Below are positions 44,301 to 56,300 of a DNA stretch of 64,000 nt, one piece after another. Location of the stretch: positions 124,001-188,000 of the forward strand of contig VLTN01000003.1 of assembly GCA_008330645.1 (NCBI GenBank). Reading direction: 5' to 3'. Both the position numbers and the translations under genes were made by a program. Each line of letters opens with the position of its first letter. Position 1 is the stretch's first letter. Source of the DNA: Cafeteria roenbergensis (taxonomy: Eukaryota; Sar; Bigyra; Bicosoecida; Cafeteriaceae). The notes below the pieces were generated by a model, which worked only from the letters and a program-made list of their open reading frames with translations, made no database searches and was not told the DNA's origin.

Positions 44301-47300
44301 GCGCACGGGAGCCCACACGTCCCGGAGAACGGCGAGCACGGTGCCGGCGACCACGTACGCGGTGGCGGGAGCGCCGGCACCCTCGCCGGCACCGTGGGCC
44401 GCTCCGGCCTGCAAGGCGGCGGGGGCGCTGTCCGAGGCTGGGCGAGACACGCCGGCTGGCAGCGCAGCCGCAAGGTCCTCCCTGCTGCTGGCCGCGCGGG
44501 CGATGCCCAGGGTGGAGAGGGCGCGCGAGGGGTCGGCGCAGGTGACGGTGACGACCGCCGTCTCCGCGGCCATCGTGTGCTCCCGGCTGGGGTCCGCCTC
44601 GAGCGTGACGGCGTAGGTCGCCCACCCGCCAGCCGGCACGCCCTGGCAGGACGCGCGGAGGAGCGTCCAGGGGCCCAGGCGGACGGAGCCGCCCACGTTG
44701 GCCGCGGTCAGGTTTGCGGCCCCAGCTGCCGTGCTGGCGAGCAGGGAGGCGGCCTGCAGGCGCGCGTCCAGCTCCTCCGCGCTCCGAGGCTCGGGGAGGG
44801 AGAGGCCGTCGGCGGACGGCGCGTGCTCGAGGGAGGGAGTGTGGGTGTCGTCGCTCGCGTGGCCGGCGATGCGCAGCACCGTCACGGATCGCGCGCCAGC
44901 GGAGCCCGGCAGGACGCCCGGGCCGCCCTCCAGGAGCACGGGCGCCTCGGAGAGCGCGGCTGCCGCCGCGCGGGGCACGGGGGAGCCGTCCGCGGAGAGG
45001 CTGGAGAGCAGTGCGACGCGGGTGACGGCGTCGGCCACAGCCGCCGGCTCGCCGCCCCGGCCGCCTCGGGGGAAGATGTCGATGCCGCGGCCGCCAACGC
45101 GAGCGCCGGGAGGGGCGTGCCAGCTGGGAAGCGGGGCGCCGGCCTCGCCCGCGGCGGCAGAGCCCTCGGAGGGCGAGGCGTCGCCGGGGAAGGCCGGGGT
45201 CGAGTCACCGGCCCTTGCCGCCCAGGCAGGGGGGAACGCCGCCCGGAGCGGGAGGTGCGCCACCACCTGCACCGTGGCCTCGAGCATGGCCGTGGGCTGC
45301 CTGCCGGCCGGGCGGCGCGGCGCGAAGCCGCCCGACACCGCGGCAGACGACGCTTCCAGGCCGGACCCCGCCGCCCCAGAGTCGAACTCGCTGGGCGCGG
45401 CAACAGTGAGCGACGCGCCCACCTCCACGACGCCTGGCCTGTTGGACTGCACGCTTGCCCAGGAGCACACGGCCTGGCCGGTGCGGTTGTCCGTCCGCCA
45501 CTCGGAGGCCTCGGCGTCGTCTGCGGGCTTGCTGAGCTTCGTTTGGGAGCTCAGCACCGACCCGCCGCGCACTGCCCACGCAGCAGAGCCGTGGAGGCGG
45601 TGGCAGACGAAGAACGGCAGGCTGTGGTCGCCCGTAGCACCGACGCCGACCCACACCGCTGAGCCCGCCCTCACCTCTGTGACGGGGGAGGGGAGCAGCT
45701 GGAGGGAGCGCACGGGCGACACGAGGACGGACAAGGCGTCGGCGTTGAACGGGTCAGTGGGGTCCAGGAACACGGCAACGGCCTGGCCGGACGCGAAACC
45801 GGCGCAGACACGCGAGCCTTCCAGCCGCAGCAGCAGCTCCTGGTGCGTGCCCTCCGCTGCCAGGCCGCCGCTGGCGCCGGCATCCGGCACGGGCAGGGGG
45901 GGAACGCTGCCGATCCAGCCGGCCTCCCTGGCCAGCGCCTGGCCGGCAACCGCGACGTCATCCAGCATGGCCTCCCGGGCCTCGACCAGGCCGGACGCGC
46001 CCGAGATGGAGACGTCCACGGCGTGGCACGCTGCCGAGTCGGACTCCATGTCGCTGTCCGCGCCGTCCTCGCCCGAGGTGGCGAGGCCGGACTGGGGCGC
46101 CGTCGCCGCGAAGGCGCCGGGAGCGGCCCGAGTGGCAGCCGCATCCAGCGCCGCATCCGACGCAAGGAGGGGGAGGGCGAGCGGACGCACGGGCGGCGCG
46201 GCGACGCGGAGCGGCGTGGTGGCCACGGCGTCCTCCTCGGCGGTGAGGGGGCGGCCTGCGGGGGCCTCCCAGCGGGCGGAGGGCACGACGGCGGACTGGA
46301 TGACGGAGAGGGACACGCCGACGCGGAATCCCGCGGGCGCGGCTTGGCACGGGCACACCGCCACCAGCACCGTCTGGCCGCGGGCGTGAGTGGCGTTGCT
46401 GACGCTGGCGCCCTGGGGGGCGAAGGCGTGCGGCCGGCGGGCCGCGGCAGAGGCGCCCGTGGCCTCGGCGAGGCGGAGCACCCCCTCCTCGGTCGTGGGC
46501 AGGTCGCAGGGGTCGGTCGGGATGGCCGAGAGGTCCGCCCCGGCGGGGGCCGCAGGCGACGTCAGGGCCTCGAGCAGAGCCGTGAGGGACGCGGGAAGGA
46601 TCCGCGCAGGCAGGCCCGGGCACGAGGCGGCTGCCTTGGGGGCTGAGGCCTGCGGCTTGATGGAGATGTCGAAGAGCGTGTTCTGGCCGGGCTCCTCGGG
46701 GGCGCCGCTGGTGGAGACGGAGCCGAGGTCGGCGCCGGCGGAGGCGGCCCCTGCCGAGAGGGTGGGGGGCGAGGAGTGCACCGAGGCGCGGAGCGCAAAG
46801 ACCTTGCCCCTGAGCATGTTGAGGTGGTGGACGCGGGAGGCGGTCTGGGTCCAAGGGCGGCCCCAGCCGGGGCGGAGCCAGGCCGGGAAGGAGGCTGCCT
46901 GCTGGAGGGAGGGCCTGCCAGGGCGCGATGCCGGCGGCATCCAGTCGCGCTCCTGCTCCACAGCGCCGCCGAGGTAGGGCGAGACCACGATGTCGAGGCC
47001 CTTGGGCTCGAACACCTCCACGGGCGCGTCGCGCACCACCTCGTCGTCGAGGCGGCTGTCGAGGACTCTCGCGTCCGCGGCGCCGGGGGCGATGCCCGTG
47101 GCGAGGAGCACGGTGCGGCGAAGCGCGGCCGCTGACGCGTTCGAGGAGTCGAAGGAGAACTCGGGCGTCGGCAGGGCCACGTCCTCCTCGTCCCTGCCGG
47201 GGGGCGTGCGGGTGAGGCGCAGCGTCTGGTCGGCGCCGATGGGGATGCGGACGCCCCAGCGGGGGTGGATGGCGAGCTGCTCCATGACCTTGATGGCCTT

Positions 47301-48453
47301 GCTGGTGGCGGGGGAGGAGGGGTAGCCGGGCTCCGTGAGGCTGGCCTGCAGGACCACCCGTCCGGGCAGGCGGCCGCTGAGCACGGCCTGGTCCGAGAAG
47401 TGGGTCCCGCTGCCCTCGATGCGGGCGCGGGTGCGGGAGACGCGAACGCGGGACTTGATCATGCGGTCCACTGCCAGGATGCTTGCGGGCTCGACTGCGG
47501 ACGCATTGGCTCTGCCGGCCTCGAAGGGCGCCACGCCCCAGTTGAACGTCAGACCCTCGAGGGTGGAGAACGTGTTCACGCCAGCGCGGTCCTTGGCAAC
47601 CACGCCCACGCGCTCAGAGGACCCCACCGCGATGGAGTTGGTGGCGGTCGCAATCTCGATGGAGCCGATGACGTCGACGGCGACCTCGGTGCGGAGGACC
47701 AGGCTGCCGTCCATCTGCGTCGCGGTCACGATGGCGTCCACGCGCTCGGCCTTGGCCGAAACGGCGGTGACCGTGGCCCGCTGGCTCGTCCCCTGCCTGC
47801 AGCGGGAGCTTCCGCCCTGCGCGACGAGGTCGGGGACCACCAGCACGCGGTCGCGGCGCGACGACTCCCAGGTGAAGCACCCGCGCGTGGCGACCAGCGT
47901 GAAGTTGATGTACGGCGGCCCGGGGCGGAACGGCAGCAGCAAGAAGTCCTCGTTGATCTGCGATCCGGCAATGTCGAGGCAGCGGGACGCGGGACCGTGG
48001 AGCGAGGCACTTGCCGAGGCGAGGCAGCAATGTGAGCGCGCCCAGGAGCAGTCAGTCGCCAGAGGCCCGCGGGCAGCCCGCCACGCCGACAGCAGCACAG
48101 CCCCGAGCCTCCTCCCGCCCAGCAGCGGGCCCGAGCGCAAACTGCCTCCGCCTCCGCCCGGCTCGCTCGCCTGTCATCCCGGCAGCAGGCCGGGCGAAGG
48201 CAACGGCGCAGCCAAACGTTTGCGAACGGCGGCCCCGATCGGCCTGCGCGCGCCCGGCTGCAGGCCCTTCGCCTGCCCCGATAAGGCCGCTGGGCGATGC
48301 GATGCGCGCGCGCGCGCTGGTCGGCTGCAGCGCCAGCGGCTCGCGAGAGGTGGCCTCGCGGCGCCTCACTCTGGTCTCGCTTTCTCGCTCGTAGCCGAAG
48401 GCCGATGCGAGGAACGCAGCGACGCAGACAGCGCCGAGCGCCCGTCCCAGCAT
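38379..48453 (-). CDS. NUP210: nuclear pore membrane glycoprotein gp210 (NUP210), expanded
   Basis: Two exons on the minus strand, 48453-48370 and 47957-38379, give 3,220 residues. Exon 1 encodes 28 residues with a signal peptide (MLGRALGAVCVAAFLASAFG); the 412-base intron is GTGAGG...TCGCAG. The mature start matches gp210: INEDFLLLPFRPGPPYINF, then LVATRGCFTWESSR, and VNTFSTLEGLTFNW where the animal protein has NTFSTLAGLVFEW. Many immunoglobulin-like and BIG2-like repeats follow, for example IFRSSDPAVVDVDASGRVSA and AAWASNDSTVLAVRGPGRVA. Near the C-terminus is one transmembrane helix (WVWVAALVLGGIAVYLAM, about 3171-3188) and a short basic tail, the expected gp210 topology with the bulk in the perinuclear lumen. 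The human protein has about 1,890 residues; the excess here is mostly Ala/Gly/Ser-rich insertions. A longer single-exon reading from 48140 lacks a signal peptide and was not chosen. Confidence 0.88.
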
Positions 48454-48742
48454 GGCTGCAGCCGAAGCGGGTGCGCAGCAAGCGAGGGTGCAGCTCCGCG
48501 CGCAGCGTTGAGCGCTCCCGCTCGACGCAGCCGGCCGCACAGTGCGGAAGCGTCGTCGGCCCAGAGGCCGGGCGAGGCAGCTCTGCCGGCCACAAGGGCG
48601 AGGACCCGGCCGCCGAATGCTCGACAGGGGGCCCACCTCGAGCCGACTCGGGTCTGCCGCACGCCCTCGTTGCCCCCGTCCGACCGCTGGCGCCGCAGGC
48701 GGCGCAGCTCGGCCGTTCGGCCACAGGCTCGACTCGCGGCCA
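48454..48742. promoter_or_regulatory. bidirectional upstream region, NUP210 / EEF1AKMT4-like
   Basis: The start codons of two divergent genes lie 289 bases apart, so promoters are shared or adjacent. No TATA box or other known element is visible. Frames open across it on both strands are treated as composition effects. Confidence 0.4.
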
Positions 48743-49734
48743 ATGGCCGGCGTGGACATGAGCAAGTTGGAGGCCGACGGCGTGACCCCCCGCAGCGGCT
48801 CGGAGCTGTACACGAGCAAGGACTACTGGGAGTACCGGTTCAAGCCCAAGGCCGAGGGCGGCGGAGGAGACAGCGACTTTGAGTGGCTGGCCAGCTGGGA
48901 CGACTTGAAACGCATCGTCGAGCTGGTCATTCCCGACAAGGCCGCCAGAGTCCTCCTGGTGGGCTGTGGCTCCAGCCGCCTGGGGCGTGACATGGCGCGG
49001 GCCGGCTACTCGCGGGTTGTGCAGACAGACTACTCGCTGGCGTGCGTGGAGACCATGAGGGCGGCCCACGCAGACGAGTTCCCAGGCATGGTGTTTGCGG
49101 TTGCCGACATGCTGCGGCTGCCGGAGGACCTCCGCGCTGCTGGCCTGCTCGGTGGCCCGGCCGGGGAGCCAGCGGCCGCGGCTGCGGACCCTGGTGCTGC
49201 AGCCGCGGGGCTGTTCGACGCCGTCATCGACAAGGCCGCCATGGACGCAATGCTCGCCGGCAAGGGCGACGTCTGGGACCCGCCGACGGACCTTCTGGAG
49301 CAGGCGCACGCAGTCTGCAAGGGGACGGCCGAGGCACTGCGCCCCGGGGGCGTCTACCTGCAGGTGTCCTTTGCGCAGCCACACTTCCGCAGGTGAGCCC
49401 CACTCCACCAACGCGCGCTGGCGTCCTGTGCTCACCTGCCCGCGCGCCGCGCCCAAGCAGCCGCCCGAAGGTGCCCTCCGCAGCGCATCTTGGCGCGGGC
49501 ATGGCGGACGTGCGCGGTCGCTCCTCCGGGCGGGCGGTTGCGATGCAACTTTGCGGAGCACGCTGCAGCCATGCTGGAGTTCGCGTCGTGCCCCCGCACT
49601 GGCTCCCTCTGCCGCGCAGGCCCTATTTGGAGCAAGAGGCCGGATGGTGGGCCGCGCCGCCTACGGTGCACAAGGTAGACAGAGGGCTGGGCTACTTTGC
49701 ATACGAGTACAAGACACCAAGCGCCGCCGACTAG
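48743..49734 (+). CDS. EEF1AKMT4: EEF1A lysine methyltransferase 4-like SAM-dependent methyltransferase
   Basis: Two exons, 48743-49392 and 49620-49734, give 254 residues; the intron (GTGAGC...GCGCAG, 227 bases) joins in phase. A seven-beta-strand methyltransferase is seen: YWEYRFKPKAEG with DFEWLASWDDLKRIV, the SAM-binding motif VLLVGCGSSRLGRDMARAGY at about residues 70-90, then VVQTDYSLACVETMRAAH, FDAVIDKAAMDAMLAGKGD and LRPGGVYLQVSFAQPHFRRP. This order is typical of EEF1AKMT4 and the first domain of METTL13. EEF1AKMT4 methylates a lysine of elongation factor 1A in the cytoplasm. An Ala-rich insertion lies before FDAVIDK. The family is clear; the exact substrate is inferred from orthology. 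A further ATG at 48758 in the same frame is possible. Confidence 0.88.
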
Positions 49735-50153
49735 CCATTTGCTGCAGGCTGCAAACTGCCGCCCGAAGCGGACCGCGAGCCGGGCAACGGGCTGCCGCCC
49801 GAGGCGCGCCTTCCCGCTGCGACGGGATCGCACTGGCACTGTACTGCCAATCGTTTGCCGCCCTAGCACTTCGTGGCGGCGCGCGGGGGACCAGCGACAG
49901 ACCCCACACTCCGCCGGCACTGCGCTGCGTGGCCAAGCATGGCGTTGGATTTATGCCCCCACTTGCGCCCGCGGGCGCGTAGCCAGTGACCGCACTTGGC
50001 ATGGCGGAGTCCGCGTGCTTGCATCGCGCTCCAGCCCTTGCAATGCTGCTGAAGGATGGCCGCGAATCGCCACTTGCACTTGCAAAGCGCGATCGACCAA
50101 GCCCCACTCTCGCCACTCAGCCAGCCGCACCTTCGGCCCAGCGAGCCGGGACC
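49735..50153. other. intergenic region upstream of the ankyrin gene
   Basis: About 420 bases between two plus-strand genes, less GC-rich than neighbouring coding DNA. It must carry the 3' UTR of the methyltransferase gene and the promoter of the ankyrin gene. No other feature is supported. Confidence 0.4.
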
Positions 50154-52840
50154 ATGGCCGCGGCCGCCGCCCTTGAAGTTGCCAACGCGCATGCGCGGAT
50201 CGAGCGCATTCTGTCGGGGGCCGGCATCGAAGGCGAGGCTGGAGAGCCTGTGTCAACCAAGCAATCCGACTTCTTCTGCAGCCACCTCGACTACGCGCTC
50301 AAGGTGAGCCCGCCCCCCCCCCCCCGCGGCCGGATTCCCTGCTTCCTTGAGAGGCGTGGCAAGGGGACGGACGGCTTGCGGCTCAGATCGGGCCTGTAGT
50401 CTGACTTGCGGTGTGTCTGTGCGCGTTGTTGCTGTCCGAGCGCTCGCAGTGGGTGACAGTGTCGTTGCACCCGCAAGCGGCGGACAAGGGGCCTGTGCCC
50501 CCCGGCATGCCCGGGGGCGTCTCCGCGGGGCAGCTCGCGTTTGATTTGCTCTCGCGTGGCACGGATTCCGAGGTGATGGGGCCTGCGAGCCTCAAGGACG
50601 CCACCGACGTGACCAAGAAGGCAATCGCTGACTGGCGCGACGGCGCGGGCAACAGCCTGCTGCATTACGCCGCGCTGGGGCCGAACCCTCAGGCGGTGAA
50701 GGCCCTGCTGGGCTGTGGCATCTGCGTCGATGCCAAGAACTCGGCCGGGGCCACCCCCCTGATGTACGCCGCAGGGCGCGCAGGTCCCCACTGCCCCCTT
50801 GTCGAGCTCCTGGCTGCCAAAGCCGACCTCGCCGCCGCTGATGGAATGGACCGGACCGTGCTCCACTATGCTGCCTTCTTTGGATGTGGCGATGCCATCG
50901 TCCGGGTGCTGCGCGAGGGCAAGACCAGGACTTGCCCGAGCGTCAACGCGCTCACTCACGGCCTGGTGTCCCCGCTCATGGTGGCCGCAAGCAGCGTCAC
51001 AACCTCTCGCCGGGACATTGTGGGCAAGCCCAGCTTCCAGCGGCTGCACGCGACTGCTGCGCTGCTGCGCGCCGGTGCGAAGATCAATCTCGCCGACTGC
51101 ATCGGAGAGACTGCGCTCATGCGGGCGATTCGCGCCCGCAACGATGAGGTCGTAGTCATGCTCATCATCTCGGGCGCAACCGTGGCCAGCGACAGCCTCG
51201 ACAAGCCGTGCGCAGGCCTGCTTGCCGCGACCCGCCCGTGCGCCAGCCCGGGGGAGCTGCTTGTCCAGCTCGAGGCCGCGGACGCGCTTGGCAGCGCCGA
51301 GCGCGCGAGCGATGACATTGCTCGCTCCGTGATCGGCGTCGATGCCGCCAAGGCGCGCCAGGTGGCGGCCCAGCTTGCGGCCAAGCGTGTCGAGGAGGCG
51401 CCGTCTGCCGCCGAGGCGCAGGCCGGCTCCGTTGCGCACACCGCCGCTGATGACGGTGTGGCCGGCGCCACCATGGCAAGCGCCTCTGACCACGAGGACG
51501 AAGGTGTGGCCGACGCTGCCGCGATCTCGCTCTCGGAGCCCCCCGCCCGGGCCCTGCCAAAGTGGAGCGGCGCGTCGCTCGGCGCGGTGCTCAGCTGCCG
51601 CGGGTGCGGCTGGTCTGTCGTGGCGCTCATCGCCCTTCTTCGCGCGCGGGCCAACGCGTGGGACCCTGCGTCGTCCGAGGACGAGGGCTCCGCGGGCCGC
51701 GCTGGTCTCCCCCGCAAGGCTGCCCGCGCCGTCCGCAACTGGGCCCGAAGCCTCCTCCTTCGCGCCCTCATGGTGCTGCCGTCGCCCTCCGACGACGCCA
51801 CAACCGCGTCCGTGGCGCCGGCAACCGCCGGCACCGCCGCCCCTGCCGGCCGCCCAGCAGCAGCAGCTGCGGCGGCGGCCACCTCTGCCGCGGCTGCCGT
51901 GCAGGCCGGCGTGGAGCACGTTCAGCCCATCGAGTACCTCGTCTACGCGCTGGCCCGCGCCAACGCCCTGAGCGACAGCCTCGCCTTCTGCAACCCCGCC
52001 AACGCGCGCGACTCCATCGGCGCCCTCCTCTTCGCCAAGATGCCCGCTCTCGCCACCGCGATCGGCCTCACCTCCGCAACGGGCCTGCCCGGCCGCACCA
52101 GCGTGACCTCTTTCACGGTCGGCATGGAGGCACGCCTGGAGGTCGTCAGCGCGACGTTCAATGAGATCTGCTGCCTGGCCGAGGTGGACGCTTCGGGCAT
52201 GGGGTTCCAGTGGGCGCGCGCCGCGGGGGACTGTATCCGCGTCGCCGACACGTACGACGGCTCCGCGCTGCATGACTTTGGGTCGTGGTCGCTGGAGGAT
52301 GCCCTCGAGCTTGCGGCGTGCGCGCCGAGCGACGCCGCGTCGCTCGTTCAGCTTCGGCGCGCATTGGGAGCGGCCACGGTTGAGGAGGGGCTGCGCGTTG
52401 CCGTCCAGGCCGCCCAGCACAGCAACGAGAGTGTCCTCCGTGCCTTCACTCCGCTGATTTGGAGCGTGTCCATCACCCGAGGGGTGGAGCCCATCCTTGT
52501 GACCGCCGAGGGCAACCTGGATTTCAGCGCGGTGGTCCGGACCGGCGCCTTCGGTCGCGACACCACCGCCGTGCAAGCCTTCCTCGAGCAGCTTCAGGAA
52601 AGCTTCCAAACGCTCAAGGACGCGAGCATCGTTGCGCAAGGATTCGACGACAAGGAGCGCGGGCTCGAAATGACGCTGGAGCACGACACGTGGGCGCACC
52701 TGCAGCTGTTTTACAGCGCCCTGCAGGCCGCGTGGCGCGAGCGCGAAAGCAGGCGCCTGTGCTCCGGCGTCGGCGGAGTGGAGCTGTGCAACTCCCGCAT
52801 CGGGTGCTTTGACCCGACCGCGGGCTGCGCGTTCCAGTGA
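50154..52840 (+). CDS. ankyrin-repeat protein with uncharacterised C-terminal domain
   Basis: Two exons, 50154-50303 and 50450-52840, give 846 residues; the intron of 146 bases is GTGAGC...TCGCAG and joins in phase 0. Exon 1 encodes a helical N-terminus (ALEVANAHARIERILSGAGI). Ankyrin repeats occupy about residues 114-294: GNSLLHYAALGPNPQAVKAL, AGATPLMYAAGRAG, RTVLHYAAFFGCGDAIVRVL, then ATAALLRAGAKINLAD and GETALMRAIRARNDEVVVML. Linkers rich in Ala and acidic residues follow. From about residue 540 a conserved-looking globular region appears (VQPIEYLVYALARANALSD, then FQWARAAGDCIRVADTYDG), ending with a short Cys-containing tail. I cannot name this C-terminal domain. The protein is probably cytoplasmic and binds partners through the repeats. 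Confidence 0.85.
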
Positions 52841-53301
52841 TTCGCCACCTGCTCGCAGCCTCCCCCCCCCCCCCTTCCCCCACCTGTGCTGCACGAATGC
52901 CGCCCCCGCGCCCCAACCCCAGCCTTGTCTTGCCGCTTTCGTTCGGGGACAAGGGCTGGGTTGCTGAGGCACGCGCTATGCGTGCTTCTTTGTGCGGGGC
53001 GCAACACTTCCAGCCGACCCTTGATGGCAAGTTGCACATCGAAAGCGTTCCTTCGTGCGAACCGACGCACGCGCTGCAGACTGTCACTTTCGCGCCGAGG
53101 GGGCTTGGCCGGCCCGCCCACGACGCGAGCGGCACGCAGCATCAAGCGACACTGTGAAACCGCTTGCAACACACCACCGGCGGAAGCGCACTGCAGGGTG
53201 ACGGCCCCTTGCGCGCAAAGCGATTGGCATTGGCTCGGCCTTGGGCCGGAGCCAGACGACCAACCAGTTGGGTCTGCAAGCGCTTGAGAAGGGCGCGCGA
53301 A
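52841..53301. other. intergenic region between convergent genes
   Basis: About 460 bases between the ankyrin stop and the stop of the right-edge giant gene. A C-rich tract lies at 52861-52880. It holds the 3' ends of both genes; no other gene is supported. Confidence 0.4.
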
Positions 53302-56300
53302 TCACTCGTCAAAAGACACTCCCGTCAGAGACACAACGCCCCCGCCGTCACGGTTCACTGACTCCCGCAGGAACCGCGCCAGCGCGGCAGGGTCAGCGTC
53401 GCCGGGCGGCGGAGGCAGTGCCGGTCGCAAACGCTGCGCGCCCCTTCCCGACTGCCGTGCCCAGCTTCCGGACCGCGACAGCGGTGCCGGGCCAGGCGGA
53501 GGCGGCGGAGGCGGCAGCGAGTCATCTCCTCGCCAGTCGGCCCCCCCAGCCCGCCAAGCCGAACTGGCCTCCCCCCAGTGCCACCCACCCGTGCTGGCCC
53601 GAGTGGTGGCGTCGGCCGCAGCCTGAGTGTGGCTCTGCCAGCCGCCCGTGCTGGCTTCTCGGCGACTCGCAGAGCCGCCCGCTGCGCCGGCTGCGGGCAG
53701 TGCCGACCGCGCGACGGACCGCAGCGCCTCCATCAGGGCCGCGTCGTCGTCCTGGCCGGGGCTGCTAGGCGCGCCCTGGCGCCCGTCGTCCGGGCGGGCT
53801 GGCCCAGCGCGGGGGCTGGCCGGCCTCCGCTGAGCGCGGCGCGGCTTCTCGGCTGCCGCGGCCAGTGATGCTGCCGTCTGGGCCTCAATGCGGCCAGCTG
53901 TGGCGTCGACCTCCCGCACGAACAGCTCGCCCTCGACGCCCTCAGCGGCGAGGCTGCGCCGCTGCGCGCACGCCGTCACCGCGCCCAGGCCCTCGGTCAG
54001 GCCCAGAGGCAGCCGCTCCGGCGTGCGCGCCCTGCCCTCCCCTGTTGCGGCGTCAAACTTCACAAAAGGGTTTGCGGAGGAGCACATCTCGCACTGAAGC
54101 TGCCAGGGCTTTTCCTGCACCCATGCGCACACGCCGCACGTCCAGCCACCCCCGGACCTGTAACGTGCGGTGAGCTGCTTGGCACGCCGGGCGTTGCGGC
54201 GCGCAGCCTCGGCAGCGGCGTCCTTGCGGCGGTTCCGCGCGGCCTCGCGAGCAGAGCCACTTGGTTTGGGCCGGTCGTCGTCGATGGCTCCCGTGGCCGT
54301 CGCGGAAGCAGCTCTGTCCGGGACCATGGGCTCCAAAACAGCCTGCACGCGAGCCGGCTCCCCTGGGCGTGAGACGAGCGCTGTCGTGTCGCTGCTGCCC
54401 CCGCTCGCCGCCTGCGACGCTGACTGCGGCGCCCCTGCGGCGCCGCGGATCAGCGCAATCGCCCGTTGAAGTTGCTCCTGCAGCTCTGCCTGCGCCCCGT
54501 CCCCGGCAGCGCCGGCAGCATCGGCGCCGTGGCGCTGAGCGCCAGCCTTGCTTTTCCCCGCGCCTTCCGCTTCGCTGGCCCCGGCACCGGCCTGCTGCCC
54601 GGCCCCCTGCGACTGAGGCGCAGCGCCAGGGCCGCTCGCGAGGGCAGCCCGGCTGGTGGCGCCTGTGCCTCCCCCGCACGACGCCGCGAGAGTGGACGCC
54701 AGCCCGCGGCACACGCCAAGCAGGTCCTCCACCTGCCCTCGAGTGGCGCTGGCCAGGAAGGCACCGAGGTTCTCGGCTGAGAAGATCGTGCCAGCCTTGC
54801 CCCCGGCCAGCAGCGCGACAGCAGACCCGGGCAGAGCCGCAGCCGCCGACTCGAGCGAGGCCGCAGCGCTCTGCGCGGCAAGGCTGGCCTCAGGCCGAGT
54901 CTTCTCAGCCGAGGGCTGCTCCTTTGGCGAGTCCGGCTCCGCGCGCGCGGCAGTCGCGCCGGCCACTGCCTCTGCTGCATCCGCGTCTGCTGGCGGCGGG
55001 AGTGCCGAGAGCACGCCGAGCACGCCGTGGGGCGACGCGCCGATGTCAAAGGTCGACCCTCCGGCAGACGCCCGGATTACGCCGGGAACCACCGCCGGGT
55101 GAAGGCCTTGCGAGAAGCCCAGGAATGCGTCCCAGCGGACCAGGAACCCGTCTGAGGGGACGCGGGCGGCCGCATCGGCGCCCGTGGTTGCGTGGCCTCG
55201 CCGCCTGGCCGCAAAGTGCCTGGCGAGAAGCACACCCTCCAGCTCGTTCACCGGCAGCCGAAGCGCCCTCACCGCGCCCAGGAACGCACGCGAACGAACC
55301 ATTCCCGTTCCCTTGGGATCGCCGTGAAGCCGGAAGGTGGCCGCCACCCCGGTGTCCACGCCGCCATCCAGCACGCGGCGCGACGCGGCGTGACGCACTA
55401 GCACTCCCTCCAGGCGAGCGAGCTCTGCGTCGTCCAGGTCCACCAGCCCCGACAGCCCGAGGCGAGCCGCGGCGTCGCGACCCGTGGTGGTCGCCAGCCA
55501 CCTTGCCTCCGGGTCTGGGCCTGCGGTTTCGCCGCTGCCCGCCCCTGGTCCTGCGCCCGGGCCACGGCCGCCTGGGCCACTCACCAGCAGCTCCGCGCTC
55601 GTGCCTGCGGTTTCGCGGAGGCGTTGGGCAAGCACAACCCCCTCAGACGGCGACAGCAGGTCGCGCTCTCGGCCGGCCACGCGAGCGACTGCGCCGGCCA
55701 CATCGAGGTCCGCTGCGCCCGGCCGCCAGGCGGCGTCGCGAATCCGCCTGCGCAAGCTGACTTCGGCGGGCGAAATAGGCGTCACCCCCGCGGCTCGGCC
55801 CGCCTTGCCGCCCATCAGAAGGCGCTGGAACGCCTGGTAGTCGATCCTTCCTTCGGCGTCCACGTGGCACCCAAGGCCGGTGGCGAGGCGGCCGAGGGCG
55901 ACGAGCGCAACGGGAGCGCCGCTCTCTCCGAGCGCTTCGGCCGCGTCCCGCAGCGACACCCTGCCGGAGGGCGGCGAGTGGCGGTCCCTGGCCGCAAGCG
56001 CCGCGAGCAGCGGCGGGAGCCCGGCGGCCCGGCCCTGCCGCAGCTTGGCGCGCAGCCCTGCCGCCGTGGCCACAGCGTCCTCGTCCTCCGCGTGGCCGCA
56101 GACGAGCTGCAGGAACAGAACGTAGTCAACCCACTCGCCGCCCGACGCTGCAGCGCTGGTTCTGCCCTCGGAGGACGCGGCCGAAGACCCGTTCCGACCG
56201 CCCGCGGCGGCAGGTTCATCGTCCCCGTCCGCGACGGAGGGCGGCGAGGTCACTGCGGCGATGGCGTCAGCCACCTCGTCGGCCTCCTCATCGGTCGCAG

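Noticed and set aside
47958-48140. Single-exon start for gp210 at 48140
   Set aside because: The added N-terminus lacks a signal peptide and similarity, whereas the upstream exon 48453-48370 gives a clear signal peptide and splices in phase to the conserved mature start.
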